NCBI RefSeq assembly: GCF_001957125.1
Contig: NZ_MPHJ01000002.1
Span: 62,001-126,000, forward strand
Source of the DNA: Shewanella sp. UCD-KL12
GTDB taxonomy: Bacteria; Pseudomonadota; Gammaproteobacteria; Enterobacterales; Shewanellaceae
Direction of reading: 5' to 3'
DNA length: 64,000 nt
Both the position numbers and the translations under genes were made by a program. Positions 46,398 through 55,884 of this stretch are shown here, one piece after another. The notes under the pieces were generated by a model that saw only the letters and a list, made by a program, of their open reading frames with translations, was not told the origin of the DNA and did no database searches. How positions within the stretch are numbered: the first letter of the stretch is position 1; each line of letters begins with the position of its first letter.

Positions 46398-46727
46398 ATC
46401 ACTCCTTGATATGCTGATGACTCCAACCTTGGCATTAGTGACCGTTACATAGGATGAATACTTTTGCCAGTAAAAGTTTGAGTCTAAGTATCACAATTGT
46501 AGGAAGTATTCGAATTATAGTTTACTTTGGTTGAACTAGCCTGAGCGCCATACTCTTTAAGGTTTTAATGCTTTACCTAAAAAAAAGATCATGACTAATT
46601 GACCTAGAGTGAAAATCAAACATAGCTCTTAATAACTAAATTGAATAACTACTAATAAATAACTATTTATTAAGTTATAAGTAGGCGGTTATATTTACAC
46701 TATTAAAATCGTGTGTGGGGCATAGAG
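46398..46727. other. Divergent gap between the S41-like gene and cobA
   Basis: About 330 AT-rich bases with the promoters of both genes. Near 46650-46680 an AATAAAT-AACT-ATTTATT inverted repeat stands close to cobA. No frame supported. Confidence 0.4.
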
Positions 46728-47543
46728 ATGGATATAGTCACTTTACCAGGCCAAAGAGTCGGTGGAAAAGTTTGGTTAGTTGGTGCGGGGCCAGGAGATG
46801 TTGAGCTATTAACACTTAAGGCTTACCGGATCTTACAAACTGCCGATGTGGTTCTATATGATGCATTAGTCAGTGACGATATTATGGCTCTGGTTCCACA
46901 AGATGCTGAAAAGATAGCTGTGGGTAAACGGGCTGGAAAGCATAGTGCTGCACAAGGTGAAATTAATCAGCTGTTAGTCACCAAAGCCTATACCAAGCAA
47001 AATGTTGTCCGTTTAAAAGGCGGCGATCCGTTTATTTTTGGACGTGGTGGTGAGGAGCTACAGACGTTAGTTGAGGCTGGATTAGCGTTCGAGGTTGTTC
47101 CTGGGATCACAGCTGCAAGTGGTACTTCAGCCTATGCAGGCATACCTCTAACCCATAGAGATTATGCTCAGGGTGTGACATTTATAACTGGCCACTGTCA
47201 GCTAGATAGTCGTCCTATGGATTGGGATGGTTATGCAAACCCTAACAATACGCTGGTTATCTATATGGGGATTTTAAATTCAGCGCTGATCAAAGAAGGT
47301 CTCATTAAGGCTGGTCGCAATAAAAATACGCCAGTGGCGATAGTATCTAAGGCTACAACACAAGATCAAAGGCGCTTTATTGGTACCTTAGGAGAGCTAG
47401 ACAAATTAGCGAAAAATCCTGAACTTAAGATGCCAGCCTTGATGATAATTGGTGAGGTTGTGGAATTAGCTGACAGTTTGAACTGGTTCAATCCACAAGA
47501 AAGCCAAGATTTACAAGCAAAGCACGCTCTGTCTAATTTATAG
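46728..47543 (+). CDS. cobA: Uroporphyrinogen-III C-methyltransferase (SUMT)
   Basis: 271 residues from ATG at 46728; an in-frame GTG at 46713 is upstream but less probable. KVWLVGAGPGDVELLTLKA is the SAM-pocket P-loop of the tetrapyrrole methylase family, followed by VRLKGGDPFIFGRGGEE, VVPGITAASGTSAYAGIPLTHR and TFITGHCQ. It makes precorrin-2 from uroporphyrinogen III by two methylations with S-adenosylmethionine, the first step to sirohaem. It lacks the dehydrogenase/ferrochelatase half of CysG. The sirohaem of CysI in this window depends on it. Confidence 0.94.
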   Translation: MDIVTLPGQRVGGKVWLVGAGPGDVELLTLKAYRILQTADVVLYDALVSDDIMALVPQDAEKIAVGKRAGKHSAAQGEINQLLVTKAYTKQNVVRLKGGDPFIFGRGGEELQTLVEAGLAFEVVPGITAASGTSAYAGIPLTHRDYAQGVTFITGHCQLDSRPMDWDGYANPNNTLVIYMGILNSALIKEGLIKAGRNKNTPVAIVSKATTQDQRRFIGTLGELDKLAKNPELKMPALMIIGEVVELADSLNWFNPQESQDLQAKHALSNL

Positions 47544-47552
47544 TGATTGGTA

Positions 47553-48386
47553 TCACTCTACCTTGAAGTCTTTGGCGAATACTTGTCTCATGGCTGTGCT
47601 GTATTCATTATCCGCTTTTGGGTGGATGAGCTGAGTGAGCTCATCGCCAATTGGCGTGAGACGATAGTAGTTAAACAGTAGGTGGCCGCTCTTCGGGGTA
47701 AGTTTCATTTGTGTATTCATCAAGGTGAAGTTGATTGGCGTTTTGCTATTTAGCAGGCCTGTCTCGAATTCACCTCTATGTAAAATTCCCGCATCAACTA
47801 AAGTCAGAATGTTTGAATAGGGCATGCCGAAATTAGATAAACCGATATTGATAGGCGACGACTTTCTAAATATTTGCCCAATCCCGCCAGTGTAGCGATA
47901 GCCTATGATGAGCTTTAAGCGGGTTTCATTGTTAACCTTTACAGCCATCCCGAGTGCCTTCTCAAGTATCTGCGCCTCCTTATGAGTAAGCTGCTTGAGT
48001 GTGGTTAACGTTCTCAAACTAAAGTTACCTGGGCTGGTGATCTCATTGGCTAAGATCCTTCCCCACAACTCCTGCATCTTTCGGTTATGGATCTGCTCGG
48101 CGATTAAGAAAAACTGATGAGCCCAATCAGGATCAAGGTCGACGCCAGTAACATCAGATGGTGTATGGCTTAAAGCAATCGCATAAATGGTTTCAAGGTT
48201 TGTTTGATACTGACTGTGCAGTTTTCGATGCCGATGTTCAGCCCTTTCAGCTACAGAGGCGTTGGTGGGGCGATATCCCTCTTCACTGCTTAACCCTAAT
48301 TGACGACCGAGCAGCAGTGCTTTTTTACGAGCGGAAACATCAGATTGTGCTGATTTTGCTTCACTGATCTTTGCTATTTCGGCCAT
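47553..48386 (-). CDS. Conserved protein of the TIGR03899 family
   Basis: 277 residues. Soluble, helical in the first half. The region FFLIAEQIHNRKMQELWGRILANEITSPG followed by FSLRTLTTLKQLTHKEAQIL is the recognisable part; similar segments occur in DUF2806-like proteins. The C-terminal half is beta-rich with repeated hydrophobic strands. No catalytic motif. Its stop lies nine bases from the stop of cobA (convergent). Function unknown. Confidence 0.7.
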   Translation of the reverse strand: MAEIAKISEAKSAQSDVSARKKALLLGRQLGLSSEEGYRPTNASVAERAEHRHRKLHSQYQTNLETIYAIALSHTPSDVTGVDLDPDWAHQFFLIAEQIHNRKMQELWGRILANEITSPGNFSLRTLTTLKQLTHKEAQILEKALGMAVKVNNETRLKLIIGYRYTGGIGQIFRKSSPINIGLSNFGMPYSNILTLVDAGILHRGEFETGLLNSKTPINFTLMNTQMKLTPKSGHLLFNYYRLTPIGDELTQLIHPKADNEYSTAMRQVFAKDFKVE

Positions 48387-48452
48387 ATGATTCTCATGGT
48401 TGGTGTTTAGGTTAATCGCTAATAGTAACTTATACCAAGCTCTATTACTCTG

Positions 48453-49637
48453 CTACAACTTCACTTTTTGTTGTGATGGCCAGCCCCAGTTGACTTCATT
48501 TCCAGGTTGAGGAGAACTCGGTATATTCCGTGCTAAGAGCAGTGAGCAAGCGGCAAAGCCGGCTCCAATATAGAAAACAGCTTGAGGGGAGTACAGCCAA
48601 AGCAGCCCTAATAGCGCAGGGATCACAACTGCCGCAATATGGTTGATGGTAAAGCTGACCGACATGGTTGCGGCAATATCTTTTCCATCTGCTATTTTTT
48701 GGAAGTAGGTCTTAATGGCTATGGCCATCGCAAATAACAGGTGGTCGATAACATAGAGAGCGGCAGCCAATTGAGGTTGTTGTACCCAAGCATAGCTGAC
48801 GAATATAACGATAAGACCTAGGTACTCAATGGTAAGCGCTCTACGCTCGCCTATGCGACCAATAAAACGGCCAATAGCGGGCGCGAAGAGTAAGTTAATG
48901 ACATAATTGATAAGGAACAGAGCGGTAATTTCACTCACGCTATAGCCAAATTTTTCGACCATCATAAAACCAGCGAATACCATAAAAATCTGTCGTCTTG
49001 CGCCTGAAAAGAAGGTGAGCAAGTAAAAAAGCCAATAGCGTTTTCTTAAGATAACTTTTTTATGCTGCGCCTGTGCAACTTCAAACTTAGGGAAGTATAG
49101 GCTAATGATGAGTACCAGTATCAAGCCTAAGCAACCTATTAAGGCATACATCCAAATGTAATCGAGTTTTAACCAGCTCATTACTACCCAGATACTGGCA
49201 TAACCCGACAAGGCCGCAGCAGAACGCCAAGCGAGGGCTTTTCCAAGAAAGGCTGCCGTTTCCTGCTTCTCTACCCATTGTAGGGTGAGGGACTGATTAA
49301 TGGTTTCAAAATAGTGAAACCCTATCGACATGAGTACGGTAGTGAGGTAAAGCCCCAAAACCTGCGGAAAGAACCCCGTTATAGCCACCCCAACACATAA
49401 GACTGCGAGTGAGAGCAAGGCAAAGGATTGCTCTCGAATAAGCAGTAAAACAAAAATAGCGGTGAAAGCCAGAAACCCAGGTACCTCTCTTAGGCTCTGC
49501 AAGATACCAATTTCTACACCTGTAAACTGGGCTCTTTCAATAACAAAGTTATTTAGAAGCACCTGCCATACCGAAAAAACTAGCGACATAATAAATGTCA
49601 TTAATAGGAGTAAGGTTTGTGGGTTTTTATACTTCAT
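48453..49637 (-). CDS. Major facilitator superfamily transporter
   Basis: 394 residues with about 12 hydrophobic segments. The fold halves are joined by a basic loop (AQHKKVILRKRYW) near 190-205. FIGRIGERRALTIEYLG carries the RxGxRR-like loop motif between helices 8 and 9. The substrate is not apparent. Single gene, divergent from the porin operon. Confidence 0.85.
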   Translation of the reverse strand: MKYKNPQTLLLLMTFIMSLVFSVWQVLLNNFVIERAQFTGVEIGILQSLREVPGFLAFTAIFVLLLIREQSFALLSLAVLCVGVAITGFFPQVLGLYLTTVLMSIGFHYFETINQSLTLQWVEKQETAAFLGKALAWRSAAALSGYASIWVVMSWLKLDYIWMYALIGCLGLILVLIISLYFPKFEVAQAQHKKVILRKRYWLFYLLTFFSGARRQIFMVFAGFMMVEKFGYSVSEITALFLINYVINLLFAPAIGRFIGRIGERRALTIEYLGLIVIFVSYAWVQQPQLAAALYVIDHLLFAMAIAIKTYFQKIADGKDIAATMSVSFTINHIAAVVIPALLGLLWLYSPQAVFYIGAGFAACSLLLARNIPSSPQPGNEVNWGWPSQQKVKL

Positions 49638-49968
49638 CGACTTTCCATAGTGCTGAGGTAAACAATTGGCTGTGGTGGGTAGAGGTTAATCTTGAGTCTA
49701 CATGAGTTTTTTCGAGATTTGTTAATGTTTATTTTTTACTCCCTGCCGCGATTTTTCTAGCTCAAGGTTAATTTAACAACCGCTAATACCTTTAGGTGTT
49801 CTTTATACTTCCCCTTTACAACTTACTCCTCATATTAGTGAATACAAATGTAAGTTTTATGTAAATGATCTTGCAAATTAAAGTGTAAACTTTAATGCAA
49901 ATCATTTTCATTTGTAGTAATTTGTTCGGAAATTTAGGGGGATGCTGTTAATCAGTGTGGAGAAATTG
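49638..49968. other. Gap with divergent promoters and Fur site
   Basis: 331 AT-rich bases between the MFS and porin genes. The Fur-type site at 49896-49910 is the only element I can support. Confidence 0.5.
49896..49910. promoter_or_regulatory. Fur-box-like site upstream of the porin gene
   Basis: TGCAAATCATTTTCA fits the 7-1-7 Fur pattern TGATAATNATTATCA in most positions. It lies about 60 bases before the porin start codon, and further AT-rich repeats flank it. It supports iron control of the porin-imelysin-di-heme genes. Confidence 0.6.
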
Positions 49969-51354
49969 ATGAAAACAAAGTTAAGTTTACTGGCGATATG
50001 TATCGCAGGTATAAGTTGTACGAGTGCTTTTGCGGCAAGTGATCCAGCTCAATTAGAACAAGCGATTGCCAAGCAGGAAGCTGAGCTTAATAAGCTTAAA
50101 AAAGATTTAGCGGTGCTAGCGGCTCAACAGCAAGAGCAAAAAATTGCTCAAGAAAATCAAGTTGAGGCAGTTGAGACTGCAAAACAGGAAAGCAAACAGA
50201 GTAAATTTAGCAAGTTTTCGTTTAAGTCATACGGCAGTATGATTTACACCAGTGATGAGTATTTTGAAAATGTTCAAGATACGACGCCTGAACGCCGCAA
50301 TCGTTTTGATCTGGAACGTATTGTCACTGAATTCGGTTATCAGTTTACCGATGAGTGGGATATGGAGATTGAGATTGAGTACGAACACGGCGGAACTGGT
50401 TCCGCGCTAGAATATGATGGGTTCGATGAGTTCGGTGAATTCGAATCAGAAGTTGAAGCGGGTGGTGAAGTCATTGTCGAGAAGGCTCAAGTTCGCTATC
50501 GCCCAAGCGAGGAATTTGGTGTCAAGTTTGGTGGTATTCACCTTCCTGTCGGCCTCTCTAGTATCCTTCATAAACCTAATCAATACCTTACCGTTCAGCG
50601 TCACCGTAGTGAGGCCGCTATGATGCCAGCTGTTTGGAATGAACTGGGTGTTGGTCTTTTTGGTGAAGTGGCTAACTTCCATTACCAAGCACAAGTTATC
50701 AGTGGCTTAAACTCTGAGTATTTCCGTACTTATGATTGGGTGGCTTCTGGTCATCAAAAGCGTTTCGAGCATGTGAATGCAGACGATCTCGCTTACGCAT
50801 TGCGCCTAGATTACGGTAGTTTCAAAAAGGGAACTGCTATTGGTATGTCTTACTACTATGGCAATACCACAGGTAACCGTAACAAGAGTAATAAAGTTGA
50901 AGGTGACGGTACGGTAAGCATTGCTACTGTTGCAGCAGCCTTTGTAGAGGGACCGTGGACACTACGCGGTCAATACATGTATGGCACGCTCAGTGATGCA
51001 GATGCTATTACCCAAGCAAATAAAACCACCCCAGGCCTAAAACCAGGTAACTTCGCCCAGCTTGGCTCTAAGTCAGAAGCCTTTTTTGTTGAGGCGGGTG
51101 TCGACTTAGGTCATTTCACACCTGTCCCAGTTACAGTTTTTGCCAATATTGATTACTCAAACCCACTGGCTGAAGTGGAAACGGGTACGGCTACAAAGCG
51201 CTACGAAAATACTTGGACAAGCGTTGGTATTAACTATTTTCCAATCCCTGAAATCGTCATAAAAGCAGAAGCCGGTCTTCATCAAGTTGCTGTTGCATCT
51301 ATCCCAGATACCAACTTCTTCGCTTTAGGTGTGGGTTATCAATTCTCGCTATAA
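49969..51354 (+). CDS. Outer membrane porin, possibly iron-regulated
   Basis: 461 residues from ATG at 49969, with GGAG seven bases upstream. Signal peptide (LSLLAICIAGISCTSAFAA). A predicted coiled coil (LEQAIAKQEAELNKLKKDLA) near 26-60, then a beta-barrel from about 75 with alternating polar strands, a long acidic loop (EFGEFESEVEAGGE) and a C-terminal strand ending FALGVGYQFSL, as porins do. N-terminal coiled coil plus barrel resembles OprP/OprO-type porins, but the substrate is unknown. First of three genes behind the Fur-type site. Confidence 0.82.
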   Translation: MKTKLSLLAICIAGISCTSAFAASDPAQLEQAIAKQEAELNKLKKDLAVLAAQQQEQKIAQENQVEAVETAKQESKQSKFSKFSFKSYGSMIYTSDEYFENVQDTTPERRNRFDLERIVTEFGYQFTDEWDMEIEIEYEHGGTGSALEYDGFDEFGEFESEVEAGGEVIVEKAQVRYRPSEEFGVKFGGIHLPVGLSSILHKPNQYLTVQRHRSEAAMMPAVWNELGVGLFGEVANFHYQAQVISGLNSEYFRTYDWVASGHQKRFEHVNADDLAYALRLDYGSFKKGTAIGMSYYYGNTTGNRNKSNKVEGDGTVSIATVAAAFVEGPWTLRGQYMYGTLSDADAITQANKTTPGLKPGNFAQLGSKSEAFFVEAGVDLGHFTPVPVTVFANIDYSNPLAEVETGTATKRYENTWTSVGINYFPIPEIVIKAEAGLHQVAVASIPDTNFFALGVGYQFSL

Positions 51355-51431
51355 CAAACTATTTAATGCTATTTCATCGCTCATTTGAGCGTGGAATGGC
51401 AAGTTATTATGAAGTAAAAATGGAGCTTTAC

Positions 51432-52586
51432 ATGAAAGAATTTAAGTACTCAGCCGTTGCCGTTGCGCTAATTGCAACCCTTGCCGCTTGTGGTGGTTCA
51501 GGTGACGATTCATCAACGCCAGATCCTGTACCTGAGACTGGTTTTGAGTTTGCAGCAACTGAGATGATCACTAACTTAACGGATGATGTGATAGTAAGTG
51601 GTTATGCTGCTTTAGCCATGAAGGGCGATGAGATGCTGCTTGCAGCTCAAACCCTTGTTAATGATCCGACTCAAGCCAACTTGCTTGCTGCTCAAGTTGC
51701 TTGGAAAGCTGCGCGTTTGCCTTGGGAGCAAGGTGAATCACATATTTTTGGACCTGTTGATTCATTAGGCATCGATCCACATCTAGATAGCTGGCCGCTC
51801 AATACTACTGATTTAACGACAGTACTGGGCAGTGGTTCAAGCTTTGATGCTGAAACTATCAAAGGTTGGAACGATGATGTTCAAGGTTTCCATACTATGG
51901 AATACCTACTGTTTGGTGACGGTGTTGCAGACAATGAGAAAGCGATTGCCGATTTAACTGCCGCAGAAGCTGATTACCTTATGGGTCTAGCTGAAGTATT
52001 CCGTGATTACACTAAAGTGTTGGATGATGCATGGCAGGTTAGTCATGACGGTCAAGCGGAAAGTAAAGCCTATGGCGATTTCGTTAAGAACCCTGGTACG
52101 AGTGAAAACACATTCTATTCTTCTCAAGTTGGTGTTATTGAAGAGCTAATCAACGGCATGATTGCCATTGTAGATGAAGTAGGGAACGGCAAAATCGCTG
52201 ATCCATTCGGTACATCTATCGAAACGGCTGATACATCAAAAGTAGAGTCTCAGTACTCTTGGAATTCGCTTACTGACTTTAGCGATAACATCGTTGGTGT
52301 ACGTAACGTGTACCAAGGTGAGTTTACAGGCGCTGCCGACAAGCAAGGCATTGTTGATTTTGTTAAAGCGGCAGACTCTGCACTTGCTTCTCGCATAGGG
52401 AGTGAAATTGATGATGCAATCATTAAGATCCAAGCGATTTCAGGTTCAAACGATATGCCTTTCCGTCAAGCGATTTTAGATGCTGATGGGCGCGAGCGAG
52501 TGCAAACGGCAGTCGATGCGTTATCTAAGCTGCAAACGAGTCTAGAGACAGACGTGCTTCCTCTACTGAATGACTGGAAAGTGTAA
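51432..52586 (+). CDS. Imelysin-family lipoprotein
   Basis: 384 residues from ATG at 51432, with GGAG seven bases before it. Lipobox TLAAC (Cys at 20), then an Asp/Ser/Pro linker. The imelysin domain contains VQGFHTMEYLLFG, the GxHxxE motif of this family. It is a predicted periplasmic iron- or haem-binding protein related to EfeO. Directly follows the porin gene (77 bases). The start of the mature protein, CGGSGDDSS, is shared with the di-heme protein downstream (CGGSGDDTS), hinting at a common origin of their leaders. Confidence 0.92.
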   Translation: MKEFKYSAVAVALIATLAACGGSGDDSSTPDPVPETGFEFAATEMITNLTDDVIVSGYAALAMKGDEMLLAAQTLVNDPTQANLLAAQVAWKAARLPWEQGESHIFGPVDSLGIDPHLDSWPLNTTDLTTVLGSGSSFDAETIKGWNDDVQGFHTMEYLLFGDGVADNEKAIADLTAAEADYLMGLAEVFRDYTKVLDDAWQVSHDGQAESKAYGDFVKNPGTSENTFYSSQVGVIEELINGMIAIVDEVGNGKIADPFGTSIETADTSKVESQYSWNSLTDFSDNIVGVRNVYQGEFTGAADKQGIVDFVKAADSALASRIGSEIDDAIIKIQAISGSNDMPFRQAILDADGRERVQTAVDALSKLQTSLETDVLPLLNDWKV

Positions 52587-52614
52587 CTTCTCGCTTCAGT
52601 GAATAAGTTGAATT

Positions 52615-52642
52615 GGGAGGCAGCGGAACGGCCTCCCTTTTT
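52615..52642 (+). terminator. Rho-independent terminator after the imelysin gene
   Basis: GGGAGGC and GCCTCCC around a nine-base loop, followed by TTTTT. It may partly separate imelysin from the di-heme gene. Confidence 0.8.
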
Positions 52643-52726
52643 GTAGCCAACATAATATCTCAAGTCGTGAAAGCTCAGGATAGAGCCGCTACTGCTTGAA
52701 TTAAGATAACAGTGTGAGATGACGAT

Positions 52727-54343
52727 ATGAAGACGCACAGATACACAGGCCTGGCATTTGCTATTTGCATAGGGTTAAGTGCATGTGGTGGTTCAGGTGA
52801 TGACACCAGTGAGCCAGATCCTGATAAAAAAGTTTATCCAGCCTACACAGATATGACTGCCAGTGGCGGTGATACAACAACATACGATGCTTCTGAATCT
52901 GGCCACGGCTTTTCAACGCCGGCCCCTAATCTTTCAGACGCTGAACTAGAGCATCACCTAGAGGGTGATCTTAGTTTTGAAACTGCCTTTACTACCGCAC
53001 CGAATCAAGAACACCCAGATCTCGATGGTTTAGGCCCTGTCTTTAACAACACAGATTGTAATTCCTGTCACCAACGTGACGGACGTAATTCAACGCCTAT
53101 TGTCCCTGTAGGGCAAGATCGCATTAAGTTGAGTTCTGAGTCTGGGATATTCTTACGTATCAGCAAGGCACCTGCAGAGCCATGTACTCAAGGCACTGCA
53201 GCCAATGATTACTGTGCACCAATCCCTGTACCTAACTTTGGTGGTCAGCTTTTTCATCGAGGTGTATTAAAAGCACGTCCTGATTGGGAAGAAAACCTGT
53301 TCGGCGGCCAGGCTGATGTCTACCTTTCCTATGAAACTAAAGAGGTGACATACCCTGATGGCAGTAGCATTACGCTAAAGAAGCCTCTGTTTGATGTTGA
53401 AAATCCTTATGATGCCCCTGGCGAAACTAAGGACAGCGCTAACGTGACTTCAGATCTTCTGCAAGATGATGTATTGATGGGCTGGCGTAATGGTATGCCT
53501 GTCTTTGGACTTGGCTTACTAGAGGCCATTCCTGAAGCAGATATTTTGGCATTAGTGGATGAAGATGATGCCAATGGCGATAAGATCTCTGGTCGGGTGA
53601 ATTTAGTCTTTGATGCTGTAAAAGCGCAAGCTGGTGATGAAAATCCAGTATCTGTTGGGCGTTTTGGTTGGAAAGCTAATACACCAAGTGTTCGCGTTCA
53701 GTCTCTTGGCGCACTGCGTGGCGATATAGGTATTACCAACCCGCTTTTTCCTGACGAAAGTGTGGCAGGGACAGCTTTACATGATAGCTATCTGACTCGT
53801 ACAGGCTTTACCGATACCGGTGAAGATATCAATGGTGAGCCTGAAGCAGATGCAGCCTTTAGTGATTCAGTGGTCTTTTATGCGGAAAGCTTAGCAGTTC
53901 CAGCAAGACGAAATGTTAATGACCCCAATGTACGTGAAGGTGCAAGATTGTTTGATGAGATCAACTGTAAAGGTTGTCATAAAGCCAGTTTTGTCACTAA
54001 GTCGAGCGGTGATATCGGTGGTATACCTATGAGCGATAGTCACAAGAGTCAGACTATCTATCCATTTACTGACATGTTGCTACATGACATGGGGGAGGAG
54101 CTAGCTGATGGTCGCCCTGATTTCTTAGCTGATGGTAATGAGTGGCGTACACGTTCTCTTTGGGGAATAGGGTTGACGCAAACGGTTAACCCTCAAGCTG
54201 GATTCCTTCATGATGGCCGCGCAGCGACAATGGAAGAAGCTATTTTGTGGCATGGCGGTGAAGGTGAAAATAGTCGTGATGCATTTATGGAGCTCACTAA
54301 GGCAGAGCGCGATCAAGTGGTTGCTTTCCTAATGTCTCTATAA
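52727..54343 (+). CDS. Di-heme oxidoreductase-like lipoprotein
   Basis: 538 residues with a lipobox (LSAC, Cys at 20). Two c-type haem sites: CNSCH near 111 and CKGCH near 414. The latter region (VREGARLFDEINCKGCHKAS) and the SLWGIGLTQTVNPQAGFLHDGRA segment are typical of the di-haem cytochrome c peroxidase-like/DHOR family. Several such proteins are paired with imelysin lipoproteins in iron uptake loci. It is likely to handle redox of iron (or peroxide) in the periplasm; direct function is inferred from context. Confidence 0.88.
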   Translation: MKTHRYTGLAFAICIGLSACGGSGDDTSEPDPDKKVYPAYTDMTASGGDTTTYDASESGHGFSTPAPNLSDAELEHHLEGDLSFETAFTTAPNQEHPDLDGLGPVFNNTDCNSCHQRDGRNSTPIVPVGQDRIKLSSESGIFLRISKAPAEPCTQGTAANDYCAPIPVPNFGGQLFHRGVLKARPDWEENLFGGQADVYLSYETKEVTYPDGSSITLKKPLFDVENPYDAPGETKDSANVTSDLLQDDVLMGWRNGMPVFGLGLLEAIPEADILALVDEDDANGDKISGRVNLVFDAVKAQAGDENPVSVGRFGWKANTPSVRVQSLGALRGDIGITNPLFPDESVAGTALHDSYLTRTGFTDTGEDINGEPEADAAFSDSVVFYAESLAVPARRNVNDPNVREGARLFDEINCKGCHKASFVTKSSGDIGGIPMSDSHKSQTIYPFTDMLLHDMGEELADGRPDFLADGNEWRTRSLWGIGLTQTVNPQAGFLHDGRAATMEEAILWHGGEGENSRDAFMELTKAERDQVVAFLMSL

Positions 54344-54406
54344 CGGAGTCATGGCGACCCGGTACCAGCATCATTGATTCGCCCCAATTGATAGATGTAA
54401 GCCCTA

Positions 54407-54437
54407 AAGCGGAGTAAGCTAATTACTCCGCTTTTTT
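54407..54437 (+). terminator. Rho-independent terminator
   Basis: AAGCGGAGTAA-GCTAA-TTACTCCGCTT followed by TTTT, after the di-heme gene. Confidence 0.85.
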
Positions 54438-54607
54438 GTACAAGGATGTACTTATCCCCGTTTGCCATGGATGGCAATAGAGGGGAGTTGTACAAGGATG
54501 TACTTATCCCCGTTTGCCATGGATGGCAATAGAGGGGAGTTGTACAAGGATGTACTTATCCCCGGCTGCCACGGATGGTAATTGAGGGGAGTTGTACAAG
54601 GATGTAC
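54437..54607. repeat. 52-bp tandem repeat with hairpin-forming units
   Basis: Units start at 54437, 54489 and 54541, with a partial fourth at 54593. Each begins TGTACAAGGATGTAC, where GTACA and TGTAC are inverted arms, and continues with a nested stem: TCCCC and TTGCCA upstream, TGGCAA and GGGGA downstream, loop TGGA. Units one and two are identical. Unit three has changes in the inner stem that keep pairing (including a G-T pair), which suggests the hairpin is maintained. Spurious short frames arise within it. Confidence 0.85.
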
Positions 54608-54759
54608 CTAGAACTGGTTAGTATTATTAGATATTTGTGAAGTCGATTGAGATATCTTGCCCTTTGCTCAAATAGCTCGTGATCTGTTTCATGTAAATAT
54701 AATCACTTATCTATTACTATGTTTATAACGATTATCAGTAAGATGAGCTAGAGGTTCTG

Positions 54760-55281
54760 GTGAGTAAAATATTAATTATCTATTCTAGTGTTCATGGCCA
54801 GACACGTAAGATAGCTGATCACATTAAGTGTTCTTTAAGCGCAAACGGCAATGACGTTGAATGTTGTAGTCTTGATGAGGCGCCAAAACTCGATGGATTC
54901 GAGAAGGTTATCTTAGGGGCGAGTATTCGCCACGGAAAACATAATCCTGCAGTCTATGATTTTATTACCGCTAACCTTGAATTGTTAGAGACCAAACAAA
55001 CAGCATTTTTCTCGGTCAGCTTAGTGGCTCGTAAAGAGGCTAAGAATACTGCTGAAACGAATCCATATATGCAGGCATTTTTAGAGAAAACAGTTTGGCG
55101 CCCTCAGGTTTTGACCGTGTTTGGTGGTAACTTGGATTATCAAGGTTATAGCATGATGGATAGAAATATTATCCGATTCATTATGTGGATAACCAAAGGG
55201 CCAACGGCTGCAGATACAAAAGTTGAGTACACTGATTGGAAAAAAGTTGAGCTGTTTGCCGAGCAACTTCAGGCACTTTAA
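54760..55281 (+). CDS. hemG: Menaquinone-dependent protoporphyrinogen IX dehydrogenase
   Basis: 173 residues from GTG at 54760, with GAGG six bases before it. Flavodoxin fold: KILIIYSSVHGQTRKIA (FMN phosphate loop), ILGASIRHGKHNP, VFGGNLDYQGYSMMDRNII. HemG oxidises protoporphyrinogen IX to protoporphyrin IX, passing electrons to quinone, late in haem synthesis. It is followed 32 bases later by a cytochrome b561-like gene, which may be co-transcribed. Confidence 0.92.
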   Translation: MSKILIIYSSVHGQTRKIADHIKCSLSANGNDVECCSLDEAPKLDGFEKVILGASIRHGKHNPAVYDFITANLELLETKQTAFFSVSLVARKEAKNTAETNPYMQAFLEKTVWRPQVLTVFGGNLDYQGYSMMDRNIIRFIMWITKGPTAADTKVEYTDWKKVELFAEQLQAL

Positions 55282-55313
55282 AGCACAAGTTTACTTGGTT
55301 ATAGAGAGGTTTT

Positions 55314-55850
55314 ATGGCCCGTTCCTCATCATTGATTGCTAAAGCCTTTGAGAAGCTGGCTACATATCAGCATCTGCTTATTATTCTATTGTCACTTTTT
55401 TTAATATCGACAAGTCCCTGGATCATGATGGGGAGAACATTACGCAGTAGTGCTTCAATATGGGATTACCTTCATGTGTATTTAGGCCTGTTAACGGGCT
55501 TATTGTCTATTACGATGTTTTTAGCAAATATACTAAAGGGAAAATGGCGTCAGTATTTCCCTTGGCTAGCAGGGGACTTTTCGCAACTAAAACGAGACCT
55601 TGTTGGCCTAGTAAAAGGCAAAGTTCCCTTAGCGGGGGGCAGGGGGCTTTTTAGCTTTGTCGAGGGGCTAGGGATGCTGCTAATGCTGGGAGTTGCGCTT
55701 ACCGGAGTCATGTGGTTTTTTCTGCAGGGCAGTAGTGACGCACTAACCTGGCGTAGTTACCACATCTGGTTTGCCAAGGGGTTTATTGGTTTTATTGTGG
55801 TTCATGTTATTTTTGCTTGCCTGCATCTCTTAGATTTCATTAGAAATTAA
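55314..55850 (+). CDS. Cytochrome b561-like membrane protein
   Basis: 178 residues, four predicted helices. Histidines in YQHLLIILL, DYLHVYLGL, SYHIWFAKG and VVHVIFACLHLL are placed as haem b ligands in the Ni/Fe-hydrogenase cytochrome b / b561 family. AGAGAGG precedes the ATG. It probably exchanges electrons with the quinone pool. Direct linkage to hemG suggests a role near its quinone chemistry, but this is inference. Confidence 0.78.
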   Translation: MARSSSLIAKAFEKLATYQHLLIILLSLFLISTSPWIMMGRTLRSSASIWDYLHVYLGLLTGLLSITMFLANILKGKWRQYFPWLAGDFSQLKRDLVGLVKGKVPLAGGRGLFSFVEGLGMLLMLGVALTGVMWFFLQGSSDALTWRSYHIWFAKGFIGFIVVHVIFACLHLLDFIRN

Positions 55851-55884
55851 ACCAAAATTTGTTAAGCTTCTTATATTCATTTCT

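Larger units (their letters stand above)
54344..54759. other. Gap before hemG holding a tandem repeat
   Basis: About 416 bases. Contains the terminator of the di-heme gene, the 52-bp tandem array (54437-54607) and about 150 AT-rich bases with the hemG promoter. No gene. Confidence 0.5.

Noticed and set aside
47544..47557. GTGATTGGTATCAC near the end of cobA as another end of the MITE-like element
   Set aside because: Only about eight bases (ATTGGTAT) match the terminal repeat; no partner end or interior sequence nearby.
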